A program made the position numbers and the translations under genes. Of a DNA stretch of 64,000 bases, positions 1-11,885 are shown piece by piece (the first letter of the stretch is position 1; every line of letters starts with the position of its first letter). The DNA comes from Mastigamoeba balamuthi. Lineage: Eukaryota > Evosea > Mastigamoebida > Mastigamoebidae. The stretch is taken from positions 1,055,115 through 1,119,114 of the forward strand of contig CACRSC010000015.1 in NCBI GenBank assembly GCA_902651635.1, given 5' to 3'. The notes under the pieces were generated by a model. It was given only the letters and a program-made list of their open reading frames with translations. It was not told the origin of the DNA and did no database searches.

Positions 1-1111
1 AGCTTGAAGAGGGCACCGAAGTTGAACTGGTGGCCGGCGACGGTGAACGACAGGCCGCTGCCCGGGAACAGCGGAGCACCGAAAACGGGGATCGTCTGCG
101 CCCACTGGCCACCAGCGGCTGCGGTGATGCCCAGGCTGCCGATCTCGACCTGCGACGACGCGAACACCTCGAACTCGAACACGATGAACTTCCTGAAGCT
201 GAACTCGATCTGTTATGAAGCCGTCGTCAGAATCGATGAGCAACAGACCCAACTGCGTTTTGGCCGAACCTTGAGGGTGACGGTGTTGATGCCAGCGTCT
301 GCCCAGCAACCGTCGCAGCCAATCCTGTTCTCGAGCTGCACGCCCCTAGGGCACAGCTGGCACAGGGGCTGGCCGGGGTTGGCGGCACAGTTGCCGCAGC
401 CCGCCTTCCAGAACGTGATGGGCGCGTTGGCACCCCCGGTCTTGCGGTTCTTGTTCCACGACGCCCTCGGGACCGACGGGTGGAAGACGATGGGCTTGCC
501 CCTGGGGTTGACGGCCGCGGGCGCTGCCGAAGGCTTCTGGAGGGTGAAGTGGATCTTGGCGGTCTCGAAGACGTCCTCGTACTCGGCGGGAGTCGTCATG
601 AGGCGGGCGACCAGCGGCGACAGCCAGTGGACCGACGACACACGGCGGATCACGATGCCGCCCTTGCAGCCCCACTCCTTGCCGGCAACGAACACGAACG
701 ACTGGCCCCACGTGTTGAGGGGTGCCGCGTTGGTGACCGTGACGTCTGCGTGCAGTACGCAAATCCGGCTGTCAGAACGTTCCAGAGAAGGGCGAGTGCG
801 ATTTTGGCGAAAGTACCGACGAAGGTCTCGCTGCAGGAGAGCTCGTCGATGGTCCGCTCGATGTCGAACGAGTGCACGCCGGGCTGGAGGTCGGCGTCGT
901 AGATGAGCGAAGACACGGTGTTGGAGAGCGAGCGCTTCTGCGTGTCGTCGTCATCGTCGTCGAAGTGCGTTGCGGTGCCGCTGTACTCGTAGTGCAGAGG
1001 CCTGCTGGGGTCCGGGGTGGCGTCCATGCCCAGCACGTCGCCGAAGTCGGGGCGCGCATGGCAGAGCGCGACGACAGCGCTGAGGGCGACGAGGAGAGCG
1101 AGCAGCTTCAT
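1..1111 (-). CDS. Secreted protein, paralogue A (cut by left window edge)
   Basis: The product is not recognised. The start at 1111 opens a clear signal peptide (MKLLALLVALSAVVALCHA) followed by an Asp-rich stretch. An intron lies at about 746-816 and a second at about 205-275, both GT-AG and in phase. The middle exon holds a cysteine-rich block (CGNC, CQLC, CDGC) and a strongly conserved segment with VIRRVSSVHWLSPLVARLMT. The next gene on the same strand (1840-3898) is a close paralogue with the same exon pattern, so this one should continue left of the window through a beta-rich C-terminal half and a hydrophobic tail. It probably acts at or outside the cell surface. Gene structure is well supported; the function is unknown. 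Confidence 0.8.
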
Positions 1112-1119
1112 GGCCTCCG

Positions 1120-1240
1120 AGTGTACTTTCTCAGACCACTGGTTGTTGAATGTGATGATACCCCAACGGCTAGGTGCAGTTTCGATAGAGGAGAAACACG
1201 TCAACAGCCGAGTTATGATGAACAACCGACGGTTTTCCAG
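1120..1240 (-). promoter_or_regulatory. Upstream block shared with paralogue B
   Basis: Just upstream of the start codon this stretch matches the corresponding stretch of paralogue B: ACTTTCTCAGA, then TGATGA followed by CCCCAA, then a GTGCAGTTT-like string and CACGTCA-AGC, in the same order and spacing. Conservation outside the coding region suggests shared transcription signals, although recent duplication alone could explain it. Confidence 0.45.
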
Positions 1241-1839
1241 GTCGTTTTCGCGCGGGATCAGTGTAATGTGAATATTCAGCGTACACATGCCTTGTCTGGA
1301 CCGAGAGCCACTGATGGTTCACTGTCACTGTGGGCCGGAGGAGAACCAAAAATGTCGCGATTATCCGAATGTCCCTGAAGTGCGCCACAGGTATCCTCAT
1401 TGTTACCCGTCACCCAGTTGCCGAGTCGCCCCGGAAGCCGGGTGCCGGATTTTGAGTCGCCAGAGGCTACTGCTGCCGCGGTTGCGAGAAAAAGGCTTCA
1501 CACTGCACGAGGCTCTTCAGTTGTTGTTCAGTGAAGGTAATGAAATGCCATGACGGTGGAATCTGTCTTGTCGTTGGGGGTGTGCTCAGATTAACACTGC
1601 TCTTGGGAAGAGCATAGCTTGCTGACCCCTGAACGAGGAGAATCCGGATACAACAACACCGACACTTCGTGGTTCAACGAGGAGCCAACATTAACACTGA
1701 GATTTAGCTTGTTCTCTTCTCTGTCTTTGTTCAGGTCACCATTTCCGTTGTGTGATGCATCTATGGCTGTGTGCCTCGATGGTGATTGGTTTCCTCTTAT
1801 CTCTGGCTGATTCTCGGAGCCGACTACATGCGAGCCTCA
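1241..1839. other. Intergenic region between the two paralogues
   Basis: About 600 bases without a convincing reading frame or RNA gene. The right part should hold the 3' end of paralogue B, which is transcribed leftwards. Nothing else is visible. Confidence 0.5.
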
Positions 1840-3898
1840 TTACAGCCACAGAGGGAGCACTGCAGCAGCGGCGGCCACACCGATGGCGGAGGCCGAGCCC
1901 TTGGCATCGGTCTCGACGACAGACTCCCACAGAGCCTGAGCGTCCTCCGCGGACGCCCTCGTGCCCTGCAGCGCCGGCGCCAGCTTGCTCATGACAGGGC
2001 CCTTCCAGATCGGCGACGCCTTGTTGGCGATCAGCTGGCGCAGCCTCGCGCTGATGTCCACGCTCGCCTTCATGTCGCCGTTGATGACGTTGAGCGGCAG
2101 CAGCTTCGACCCCGCCTTGATGACCGTGGCCACTGAGGACTCGGGGACGCGCAGCACCGAGGCGATCTCGCGGGCGATGGCGGTGTTGATGGCCTGGACC
2201 GACAGGCCGGGGACGAGCGACTCGATGGTCCTGCCGAACGTGGCGACGGCGGTTCCAAGGGGGAACTTGTTGGCGACGCCGAAGATGCAGCCGCTGGCCA
2301 GGGGCAGCTTGCCCAGAGGGGTCGCGCTGGTGCTCCAGTCCTTCTTCATGACCCTGGCAGTCGCGCCGACCTGGACGTAGATGTCCGAGGAGACCTCACC
2401 GAGGTGGAACTGGTTGCAACGGCCGAGGTGCAGGCCGCCGGGAACGAGCTGGGTGGTCCTGAGCGGGTCGAACGCCGGGTACGCGAACTTGGCAGTGGCC
2501 TCGACGGTGGGCTGGACCCACGCCGACAGCTCAGCAATGCCAGTGACCTCGAGCGAGAGACCAGCACGCAGGCCAGCGGATGCAGAGAGGGTCGACTTGA
2601 TTCCCGCGTCGATCTTGTTGCCGGCAGGCCCGTCGCGCAGAGACGCAGAGACAGTGGCGGTCTTGGCAGCCATGTTGCCGAAGAAGCGGATGTCAGCGAT
2701 CTTGGAGTACGACATCGCCAGTCGACCGTCAGCCTCGGCCTGTTCGTCAAAGTCAGCACTCGGTGGTTACTACTGGGATGCACGCACGTTGAAGCTGAGA
2801 GCAGCGTCGAGCTTGAAGAGGGCGCCGAGGTTGAACTGGTGGCCGGCGACGGTAAACGACAGGCCGCTGCCAGGGAACAGAGGGACGCCGAGCAGAGGGA
2901 CGTTCATCGACCACTGGCCGCCGACGCCTGCAGTGACGCCCAGGCTGCCGATCTCGACCTGCGAAGAGGCAATCACCTCGAACTCGAAGTTGACGAGCGT
3001 CTTGATGCTGAACTCAATCTGAGCGAGGCGGACAGCCAGTTAGTCACGCATCCATCGGCTGATGCCGGCAGCAGACTCACCTTGAGGGTGACCGTGTCGA
3101 CGCCAGCGTCGGCAAAGCAGCCATCACAGCCGATACTGTTCTCGAGCTGCACGCCCCTAGGGCACAGCTGGCACAGGGGCTGACCGGGGTTGCCCGCACA
3201 GTCGCCGCAGCCCGCCTTCCAGAACGTGATGGGCGAGCGGTTCTTGTTCCACGAGGCCCTGGGGACCGACGGGCGGATGACGACCTGGGGGTCGCCCCTG
3301 GCCTTCACGGAGCGGGGCTGCTGCATCGTGTAGTGGATCGTGGCGGACTCGAAGACGTCGTCGTACGACGCGCGGGTCGTCATGAGGCGGGCGACCAGCG
3401 GCGACAGCCAGTGGACCGACGACACACGGCGGATCACGACGCCGCCCTTGCAGCCCCACTCCCTGCCGGCGACGAACACGAACCTATGCCCCCACGACTT
3501 CAGGGCTGCGGCGCTGGTGACCGTGACATCTGCAATCAGCGAGGGAGGGGTCTTTGCTTAGACTGTGATCCCCAGAGAAATAACAGTCCACACGATGTGC
3601 ACTCACCGACGAAGGTCTCGCTGCAGGAGAGCTCGTCGATGGTCCGCTCCGTGTCGAGCGAGTGCACGCCGTGCTGGAAGTCCGCCTGGTACACGAGCGA
3701 CGAAACGGTGTTGGAGATCGAGCGCGTCTGCGTGTCGTCCTGCTGGTCGATCTCGGCGGTGCCGCTGAACTCGTAGTGAAGAGGCCTGTCGGGGTCCGGG
3801 ACGCTGCCGTCCATGCCGAGCACGTTGCTGAAGTCGGGGCGCGCGTGCCCCAGCGCGACGAGCGTGCCGAGGGCAACGAGGAGAGCGAACATCTTCAT
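1840..3898 (-). CDS. Secreted, probably GPI-anchored protein, paralogue B
   Basis: This is a complete paralogue of the gene at 1-1111. The start at 3898 gives the signal peptide MKMFALLVALGTLVALGHA. Introns lie at about 3530-3606, 3021-3085 and 2730-2780, with a CTAAC-like branch site in the second. After a cysteine-rich block (CGDC, CQLC, CDGC) comes a long alanine- and serine-rich beta-type region. The C-terminus is a small-residue stretch and a hydrophobic end (IGVAAAAAVLPLWL), which looks like a GPI attachment signal. I do not recognise a domain family. The tandem arrangement and the shared upstream block suggest co-expressed duplicates. The protein is probably displayed on the cell surface. 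Confidence 0.82.
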
Positions 3899-3904
3899 GG
3901 CCAC

Positions 3905-4030
3905 GACGGGGTTTTGTTGCACTTTCTCAGAGAGCTGGCTGCTGAGAATATGATGACAACCCCAAGCCGAGATGCAGTTTGATCACAGGCAACACGTCAG
4001 CAGCGGCACATTTATGATGCACAACGGCTT
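3905..4030 (-). promoter_or_regulatory. Upstream block shared with paralogue A
   Basis: This carries the same ordered words as 1120-1240 (CACTTTCTCAGAG, ATGATGACAACCCCAA, GATGCAGTTTGAT, CACGTCAGCAGC). It directly precedes the start codon of paralogue B. Confidence 0.45.
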
Positions 4031-4925
4031 CAGGCGACAGTTAATTTCTCCACGGTGTCTTCAGTGCTTTTCGCTATGTGTACAACGTCTGTTTCGGGCT
4101 CTACGTACATCAGAATTTCGCCACCAGTTCGCCTCAACACTCATACTGCTAGGGTCTGCGCCGAGGGCAGATGCGTGCTTTTGCCTGGCGGCCGGCCAGC
4201 GGCGGAAGGAGAATCGTGTCCTGAACGGGTTTCAACAGAGAGTGAAAAGTGAAACAGCAGGGCCGTTTCATTAACACAACAAAAAACTGACCCGGAAAAT
4301 GCACTGTAAAAACATGCGGTAAGGGCAAAACCAACACCCGACCGAGGCCAGCACGCACCCCTGTTGGCGCACCAATCCGCCTGGGCTGGGCAGCAAAGGC
4401 GAACTCGGACGGCCAGCCGAAAACCACACAGACAACAAACTGCACCTCATAACAGAGCACACACCGGAGAAAACTGCTGATGCCGGTTATTCGAAGAAAC
4501 AAACTGCATCTTCTGTCCGACAGGCGGAGGCGAGCGCAGGCCCAAGAACTAGTATCACCACTGACTTGAACACGCATGAGCCGGATCCCCACAATTCTGT
4601 TGTCCGCTGCGAATCCACTCGACCATACAGAACAGTGCCGTCTCACTGGACCATCATCTTAAATCGGATTCGCTCAGAATATCATGCATGTTCTCGACAG
4701 TCGAGGAATAATCACTGCAGACATGTCTCAGAGATATTTCACAAATATCACCTACTTGCGCGATCCCAGGGAAAGGGGAGCGGAGGGCCAAGTCTCAGGA
4801 TAGTCACACACTAAGAAAGAAGCACAGGGCCACAGAGGACGACGAAACGCCGCACAACTTCCGCGCCACAGTCAATTGTCCCTGTGGCTCCACGAATCCT
4901 GCGCAGGGTGGCCCCGACCCCGGGA
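4031..4925. other. Intergenic region
   Basis: There is no supportable gene. The short open frames on both strands have low-complexity or random-looking products. Two AT-rich words, GATATTT and AAATATC, occur near 4732-4750, about 240 bases before the RING gene. Confidence 0.5.
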
Positions 4926-4930
4926 CGAAC

Positions 4931-4937
4931 AAATATC
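4931..4937 (+). promoter_or_regulatory. AAATATC motif upstream of the RING-H2 gene
   Basis: AAATATC lies 43 nt before the ATG at 4980. The same word sits 19-45 nt before the starts of four other genes in the window, always on the coding strand. Confidence 0.45.
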
Positions 4938-4979
4938 TTTGTCACGCACATATTTGAGAACTCTACCGCACCAGCCGGC

Positions 4980-7092
4980 ATGTCGCGGAGGGCCCCCGAG
5001 CACACCCGCACCACCGAGCCCCAGGCACCCCTCCCCCCCCGCCGCGTCCGCGCGCCCGCCGTCGCTCACGCGCGCCGCGCGCCGCCCCCGCGGGCCGCCC
5101 GCGCAGCCCAAGCGCCGCCGCGGCGTCGTGGCGCTCGATCTCGGAACCTCGCTGGCCGCCGCCGCCGCCGCGCCGGCCACCCCCACGCGCCCCGCGGGGT
5201 CCTCGTCGGCGCGGCCCATCGTGCTGGACACGCCTGAGAGCCCCGCAGGGCCCCCGCCGCGCGCCGGCCCGCTGCCGCCGCCGATGAGGCCCACAGTGCT
5301 GTTCCCGCGCTCCACAGCCGCCGCGTCTGCCGCCGCATCTGCCGTCTCTGCCGCATCTGCCGCTGCGGCCGCGCCGGCAGCCAAGGGCTCGGGCAGCGCG
5401 TCGCCGAGCGAGGACGTGGTGATGGCGGCCGACGGGGAGGAGGGGTCGGCGATGGAGGAGGGGGCGGAGCGCGCGGCGGGGAGCGGGGGCCACGAGGTGG
5501 AGGAGGAGCCCGTGGCAGCGGCGGCAGCGGCACCGCAGGGGACGCAGGGGGACCGCGAGGACGCCGAGTGCGACATCAGCGCGCTGCGCATACACAGGAT
5601 ACACAGGGAGCAGCAGCAGCGCCAGCAGCAGCAGAGGCAGTGGCGCCCGCTGCCCGCGTCGCTGACGAACTGGTCGCGGCTGGGGCGCGGCGCTGCCGAC
5701 TGCGCTCCTGCCGCCGCTGCGGAGGGCGACGAGAGGGCGGCAGCGGCGGCGGCGGCGGCGATGACGAGGTCCGGGCACTCGACGGAGAGCGCAGGGGAGG
5801 TCACCGAGATCGACGACGAGGAGGAGGCCGGCAGGGGCTCCGGGGCGAGGCGGAAGCGCAGCCCCCAGAGGCTGACTCTCGAGCTGGACGACGACGAGGA
5901 CGACGACGGCGGGGTGGCCGGCGAGGAAGAGCTGCAGGTGCTCGAGGAGCTGCGCGACCGCGGGTCCCAGGGCAGCAACGACAGCACGTCGCCGCCGCCC
6001 TCGTCATCGTCGTCGACGAGCGGGCACGACTACAGCGACGACTCGCGCGAGCGCCCGCACGGCAGGCGGCACAGGCCAGGCCACGACGCGCCTGCTGGCG
6101 GATACGTGGATGACAGGCACTGGGGCGCCAGCGGCCAGGCGGAGCCCCGCAGGAGCGAGGAGGTCTGGGGGACCGGTGGCAGAGGAGGCTTCGTCCGCGC
6201 GTCTGAGCTGCCGCGCTGGGAGGCGCCCGCTGCAGCCCCCATGCCCAGGAGGGGCCCGGCGGTGCCCATGCTGACGAGGAACCACACGGTGCCCCGCCAG
6301 GGCCTGCGGAGCTCGGAGCAACTGCGCTCGCTGATGGGGATACCGGACCTGCCGGATGCGCCCGAAGAGGAGGGGCTCACACAGGAGGAGAAGGACCTGA
6401 GGCTGGCGATGAGGCTGCAGAGGGAGGAGGAGAGGGCGCTCGAGGAGCAGCGGATGACCAACCAGAGGCGCAGGCAGCAACTCGAGCGCGCCTACGCCTA
6501 CGGATCGATGCGCGAGTTCATGAGGCAGCTGTACATGCCCCCCGGCCCGCGGGTCGCCCCGGCGTTCCAGAGCCACGCCCCGCGGATGAGCAGGTCCCGC
6601 AGCGCTGCAGACCTGCACAGGCGGCTGGAGCACACGTCAAGGTGACCGTCACGCTTGCAGCGGCACTACCCTAATTGCCCTCGCTCTTCTCGCTTTGCCC
6701 CTGTGCAGGGATTTTGACGAGGACGACTACGAGATGCTGCTGCAGCTCGACGAGGGCGTCAAGAGCCACAAGGGGGCGCTCAAGTCTGACATCGAGTCGC
6801 TGCCGCTGCGAGTCGTTGCCGTGCGCGAGCCACCACTGCAGCTGCAGCTCACATTCAGGTTGTGCAGGAGGGAGAGACCCCTGGGCAGTGCTGCATCTGC
6901 CTGGACGAGATCGAAGTGGGGGCGTCTGTTCGGACTCTACCTTGCATGCATGTCTTCCACCAGGACTGCATCGATAAGTGGCTCTCGATGAACAGGGTGA
7001 GTGAATTACTTCGTGTGCGCGCATCACTAACAGTGCCATGCCAGACGTGCCCTATCGACAAGAGGGAGATCAATGGGGGTAATGGCCCGTAG
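4980..7092 (+). CDS. RING-H2 E3 ubiquitin ligase with a long disordered N-terminus
   Basis: The C-terminus is a RING-H2 finger: CCICLDE, then PCMHVFHQDCIDKW, then TCPIDKRE, which supplies the C-x2-C, C-x-H-x2-H-x2-C and C-x2-C zinc ligands. It should recruit an E2 and ubiquitinate substrates. The first about 500 residues are Pro/Ala/Glu-rich and disordered, with acidic runs and short hydrophobic-acidic patches (PIVLDTPE, TLELDDDEDDD) that resemble SUMO-interacting motifs. I chose the ATG at 4980 because a 61-nt intron (5046-5106) joins it in phase to the long open frame. Further GT-AG introns near 6641-6710, 6810-6856 and 6997-7044 split the finger. The next in-frame ATG, 5284, is the alternative start. 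A SUMO-targeted role is inference only. Confidence 0.8.
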
Positions 7093-7172
7093 CTGTTCAA
7101 GGCCATAACTTAGGATCCCTTTTTTTTGTGCTCTTCTATTCCTTTGCTCGGTCCCGCGTACTTAGTACATTA

Positions 7173-8317
7173 TCATCGCAGCAGCGATCCAACGGTAGCG
7201 ATCTTCTGCGCCTTGAATGTCAACCCAGACAGCTGCAGGAACGATCTGCAGGTCGCATCCTCGGCTGCAACCCCGTCGGCGCTCTTGTGCGAGGAGATCC
7301 TCACCATGTAGAGATGGCGCTCTCCTCCTGGCAGTGCAACTGCAGACGCAGGGCTCAGGACACATGCGCCTAAGTGCAGGCACGGACCTTCGTGCAGCAC
7401 GCTGTTGGTGGACCGGATGTAGCTTGGCAGCGCTCGCAGCTCCCGATCGAACAGCACAGCGTACAGGTCGTACTCCTCCCTCGTCATCTGGACGCAGAGG
7501 ACCCGCACCAGGACGGAGATGGGCCCCGACGGGGCCACCCGGATGCGCGCCTCGGCGGGACTGGGAGCCACGACCTCGCCGGCAGCGGGCGAAGCAGCAG
7601 CGCTGGCCCTGGCGCGGACCAGGCCGCCTGCCCTGTGCCGCCTGTTGGGTATGAGGAAGGGCCCGCTGCAGTACAGCACGCCGCCGAGCGACACGGCCAG
7701 CACGGCCTGCGTCTCCGCCAGGTGCCTGGAGGGGGCGGATGGCGGGGGGAGTACAGAAGCGTGAGCGAACCACCTCGCAGAGACACGGAGGCCCACGCAC
7801 TGGCACGTCCGCCGGACCCTGAAGCAGTAGCGCTCCCACCCCACACGCCTGTCCGCCACCTTGGAGACGAACTCTGCCGCCACGACGCTCCTGCACGAGC
7901 TGCACACGACCTCTGCCCGCCTCGTCAGCCCGGGGGGGCCGCGCGGGGCAGAAGGGGGGGGGGGACGGGAGAGAGAGCGCACCGGTCCTCGCGGGCTGCG
8001 GCACGAGCACAGCGCAGCGCAGCCCAGACCCGCGCACATCCCCGTCGGTCACCCCGCGGGAGCTCCGCCACTGCGTCGGCACGATGACCTCCATCTGGCG
8101 GGGCGGCGGGGCAGAGCGCACACGCGGGGTGAGTAGGGCGACGCCAGCAGGGCGGGCAGCTCAGCGGGTCACGCACGTCGTATTTGCGGGCGTGGTACAT
8201 GGAGCGGAACGACACGAGGACGAGGGGCTCGCCCGTAGGGGTGCCGGGCGCGAGAGGCGCTGCGTGCGGCCACTGGACGGGAGTGCCGCGGACAGCGGAC
8301 GACTGCACCAGTTCCAT
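7173..8317 (-). CDS. Unrecognised protein with paired CxxC cysteines
   Basis: The family is not recognised. The best model starts at 8317 (MELVQSSAVRG) and uses three in-phase introns: about 82 nt ending just before a MEVIVPTQ exon start at 8094, a G/C-rich one around 7920-7985, and 48 nt near 7737-7785. The product is about 300 residues and shows a CSSC pair, further cysteines (CFRVRRTCQC), the string GPFLIPNRRHR, and a C-terminal region beginning MTREEYDLYAVLF. Mixed beta-type and basic segments would fit a nucleic-acid-binding or immunoglobulin-fold regulator, but nothing proves it. It converges on the RING gene, leaving only about 80 bases between their stops. Confidence 0.6.
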
Positions 8318-8347
8318 TGGACGCCCGAGCGAGAAAATAAACACTGC

Positions 8348-8354
8348 GATATTT
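8348..8354 (-). promoter_or_regulatory. AAATATC motif (coding strand)
   Basis: The plus strand reads GATATTT, so the coding strand reads AAATATC. It lies 31 nt upstream of the start at 8317, and a second GATATC is near 8362. Confidence 0.45.
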
Positions 8355-8359
8355 GCTGG

Positions 8360-9660
8360 AGGATATCTGACCGCGCGGCCAGTGCCAGGGGCGAGCGAAA
8401 CGACAATTTGAGGCTCTGGCTGGGTAAGAGACCACATGCACGTGCGTATTGCGAAGTGAATGGCAATTCTGCGGGAGGCTTGGGAGGCTGTAACGGCAAA
8501 CGCCCATTGACAGAAAAGACAGAGATGTAGTGCCATTGCAGGTGCAGTGCACCTCAAAAAACGCTAATCAAAAACAGAGATGAAGCCATAAATACTTCAT
8601 AATCTCGATCAGGGATTGTGATAATGTAATAGGACGGCTTGCACACGTTGTGACGGGCGATGCCCGCGAGGAAATAAAGGCTAGGTTCGGTTTCGATGTC
8701 TTGGGGGTGTGTCTGAAGCTAAAAGAAAGAAGGGAGAGGCTTGTGTCTGAGGCTTGAAGCAAAGAAATAAAGAAGTGAATAGTCAAGGCGAAGCTCTGCG
8801 ATGTCATTCGCCGTCCGCGATCAATTGTCTCGCGAGAATCTTCGCAGTATGAGTTGACTCGAGACCAGCATATTTCTGATGGAGTTTCTGTAGTGAATCA
8901 CAGTGGAATTACACATTTCTCTAGTTTTTAAAACCTGATTGTAGTGTCCATCAGAAACTGAATTACCGTAAGTGGGGACCAGAAAAAGTTCAAAACGACC
9001 TTCACCTTATGCCTTATTTCTGCTGTTGCAATCCTCTGTGGGGTTTGTGAGTATGGTTTTTCGTTATCTGAGACAGTTCATCAGTGAAGAAGATAATGCT
9101 TACAGTTACCAAACGTACATCAGCCCACACGTATCCAGTCTGGAGCACTCTGGTCTTCTGCACACTCTTAACTCACTAATTGCTGCAGTTACACAGTACT
9201 GCAGAAACCAGCAGGTAAGATATGCAATTACCATTCAGTTTGTCCTTTTCTGTATGAAAAGACGGTTTTTGATTTTCAGTGATCTTTTTTGCAGTATCTG
9301 CATAGTTCCACGACTGTTTCATGTGGGAACCAGAGGTCACTCCTGCCACTGCCACTGCTAGTACTGCATGACACATGATGCCATTGTCACACTGTGGCAA
9401 AGTGAAGAACGTTTTGCATTGCTCCTGCCCTTGACATGATACATGTGACCTGTGACTGTAATGTGATGGCTGACCATGTTCTTGGCAGTCTGAATGTCAC
9501 AGGCCGATGCTGTATGTGCTCTCTTCTGGACTGGCTCTTCAGCAGCTGCAGGTGCAGGTGCAGATGGCCTTGTCTTCTTAAGAGACTTGGGTCAGGAGGC
9601 AGAGATGAAGAGCGTAATGCAGCTTAGCTGTGCTGCTCTGGAGGCTGGCTGAATGAATGT
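8360..9660. other. Intergenic DNA grading into a CpG-poor island
   Basis: No convincing gene is seen. The base composition changes here from GC-rich, CpG-rich host sequence to AT-richer DNA in which CG is scarce and TG/CA are frequent. The open frame at about 8972-9361 looks random (hydrophobic, no motif). AATAAA-like words occur near 8670 and 8765. Confidence 0.5.
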
Positions 9661-9671
9661 CTTAGAGAGAG

Positions 9672-10351
9672 TCATGATGTGCAAATTGGCTGAGTACAGC
9701 TCAGCATGCAGTTTGCACATCTCTGCAGACTTCTCAGCCTCTGAGCTGCATGAGATACCACCTGTGCATGAGTGGCAGTAGCAGAAGCTGCAACAGAGTG
9801 GGCAGTGCTCTGTGTGGCAAGGTTTTGCTCAAATGTGGTGACCATGATGAGCAGCTGCACAGTGATGGTCATGACCAAGAAATAGCTGTTGGATAAAGGG
9901 ATTTTTTTTGGACAGATAGAGGCCAATTTTAAATGCATCCAATATGATGTCATGCTCAGAGGTGATGGCACTCCTCACGGACTTCAAGGCAAGAGTGGAG
10001 GACAAGAAGGTGCGATTCCATGCTGAAGACGCCAAGGCAGAGGAGAAGAAAGAGCTGCCGCCCTCCTTGATTTATGTTCACCTTCCCAAGCAATGCACCA
10101 GTGAAGCCAATGATGCTTTCGTCAAGGCACAACCACAGAGCTCCACGAACGTTCCAGAAACGCAAGAAACCTGCACTGAACAGCTCTGCCAGATGGGACG
10201 TGCTCATGTTCTCCAGTTTTGAGATGAACTGCTTCCACGTATCCTCGTGAATAGAGTGGTCACCAAGGCCTGGACGTCCATCACGCATCCTGAGGTACTC
10301 CGTGAATGACGTGGCACTGCCGCCACTGCTCCCAATGACGTGGACGATCAT
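9672..10351 (-). mobile_element. Decayed piggyBac-like transposase fragment
   Basis: Read leftwards, the longest open piece (10351-9956) has the layout of a DDE transposase of the piggyBac/DDE_Tnp_1_7 kind. A helical segment HEDTWKQFISKLENM is followed by LCLDESIIGFTG, which resembles the 'DE.M..F.GR' catalytic block, and then by a GGRQLFLLLCLG strand. A downstream piece (SYFLVMTITVQLLIM) resembles the later strand that normally carries the next acidic residue. Frames are interrupted and CpG is depleted, so this is an old, inactive DNA transposon. The family call is tentative; another DDE superfamily is possible. Confidence 0.4.
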
Positions 10352-11625
10352 CTTGATGATATCTCTTGCCTGTTCTTGTGGTATGATGATCTTGCAACCC
10401 TGGGGCCCCTTCCGAGCAGCCTCTGTGAGCCTGAGCCACTCTCCTTATGACATCCTGAAGCTCGTGTGCAACACAATCAAGCTCCATCAGCAGCATGGCA
10501 TCCTTCAAACTCCTGTCTGCCTCATCATTGATGTGGCATTTGGGACTGTGGAGAGAGCCTCCAGCATCACTACCCCAACATTCTCTTCACCGTATCTGCA
10601 TCAGAGAACGAGTACAAACTGCTTCTCAGTAACTGCCTTGCTCTCAACAAGAGTTGGCTCATTCAGCATGGTGCTGTACTGCAATTGTGCTTCAAAGACG
10701 TTTCTGTTAACTACAACATCAGCATGTTCTTCTCTGCTGGAGAAAGCATCCCTGTGCCTCCAACGCAGCAGCCTGTTCTGTCAAAGACTGCAATCGACTT
10801 GCTGATGTAACTGCCTGATGACGACCTGGCAGTGTTGGCACAGTAATGCAGGATTGCACGTGGAGGTGGAAGGAAGGAGGTCGTTTCCTGCATTGCTCAC
10901 TGCAATGCTAGTGGCCTGGAACTGCCCAAGTCAGCAAAGAGGGCAACGAAAGTGAAAAAGCAGCAAGATCTCACAGCCAAGGATGAGCAAGTGGCTCGAC
11001 CTGTACCTGATCCTTCTCGTGGTGGGATTCTTAACGTTTTTTCATTCTCACTGAAAGGCAAACAGAGAAAGAGGATAAGTGGTATTCTGAGCATGCAGAC
11101 GAGTTGTCAATGTGGATGTGTGCTCAGTTGACAGAGCATCTCAGGATGAATTTGGGAGCATCTGTTTCGGGGAAGAAGTGTGTTCTCATCAGGCGGGTCC
11201 TTGATCATGAAGGGCCTTCCTCAAGGGCAGTTACAGGGCATCTTGGTGCTTTCCTCAGTGACCACATCACTGGGAGGCCCCCTCCAGTCTCCTTGTACAA
11301 GCTCGTCTTTAACCTGGTCAACCGCCTTGACAACTCTTTTGCTCAGCTACATCCACTTTCCTTGGAAGGTGAAGAGTCGTTTCCCCTGATCTGGCTGGTC
11401 CGAGTCACAATTGTTGCAGCATTTTCAGCCACAAATGACAACAAATGGGAGTACACTGACAACTCAGCAAGCTACACTGAACCACGCATCCACATAATGA
11501 CTTTTGCACAGGATTTGGCCTCCAAAATGTAATCTTAAAAAGACCTCTGTCTTCCAAATATATCCCTTTATCCAACAGATAGGGCAGGCTCATCGTGATA
11601 ATGAGACTGACCCACGTCAACCAAT
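10352..11625. other. Degenerate transposon-derived sequence
   Basis: Several interrupted open frames occur on both strands with no clear domain. The plus-strand frame at 11104-11532 is the longest. CpG is scarce throughout. It probably belongs to the same or a nested DNA transposon as the neighbouring transposase fragment. Confidence 0.35.
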
Positions 11626-11629
11626 GTAG

Positions 11630-11885
11630 CAGCACATAGCAAAGAGTGTAGCATGATGAATGAACTACGTGCTGCAGAGGGTCCTACATGGTCTCTGCTA
11701 TGCACTGCTATACATGATGCTGCTACACATCAAGTACTGTAGCAGCATGTAGCAGACCCTCCACAGCAGTGTGTAGTTCATCACACTATGTGCTGCTACA
11801 CAAGAAGATGCTACACACTGCTACACATGAAGATGCTATGCACCACTACACATGAAGGCGCTACATGCCACTACATAATTGGGCA
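11630..11885. repeat. Cluster 1 of CTACA/TGTAG short motif
   Basis: Words such as CACTGCTACACATGAAGATGC, TGTAGCAG and CTACACA and their complements recur roughly every 15-30 bases. Many copies face each other. Such dense subterminal motifs are typical transposase-binding arrays near transposon ends, which is the likely reading. Confidence 0.5.

Noticed and set aside
4872-5987. Long minus-strand Ser/Ala-rich frame opposite the RING gene
   Set aside because: It has composition-driven repeats and no domain, while the plus-strand gene ends in a RING finger.
8972-9361. Open frame as a host gene
   Set aside because: It has random hydrophobic composition in CpG-poor DNA, no splice partner and no motif.
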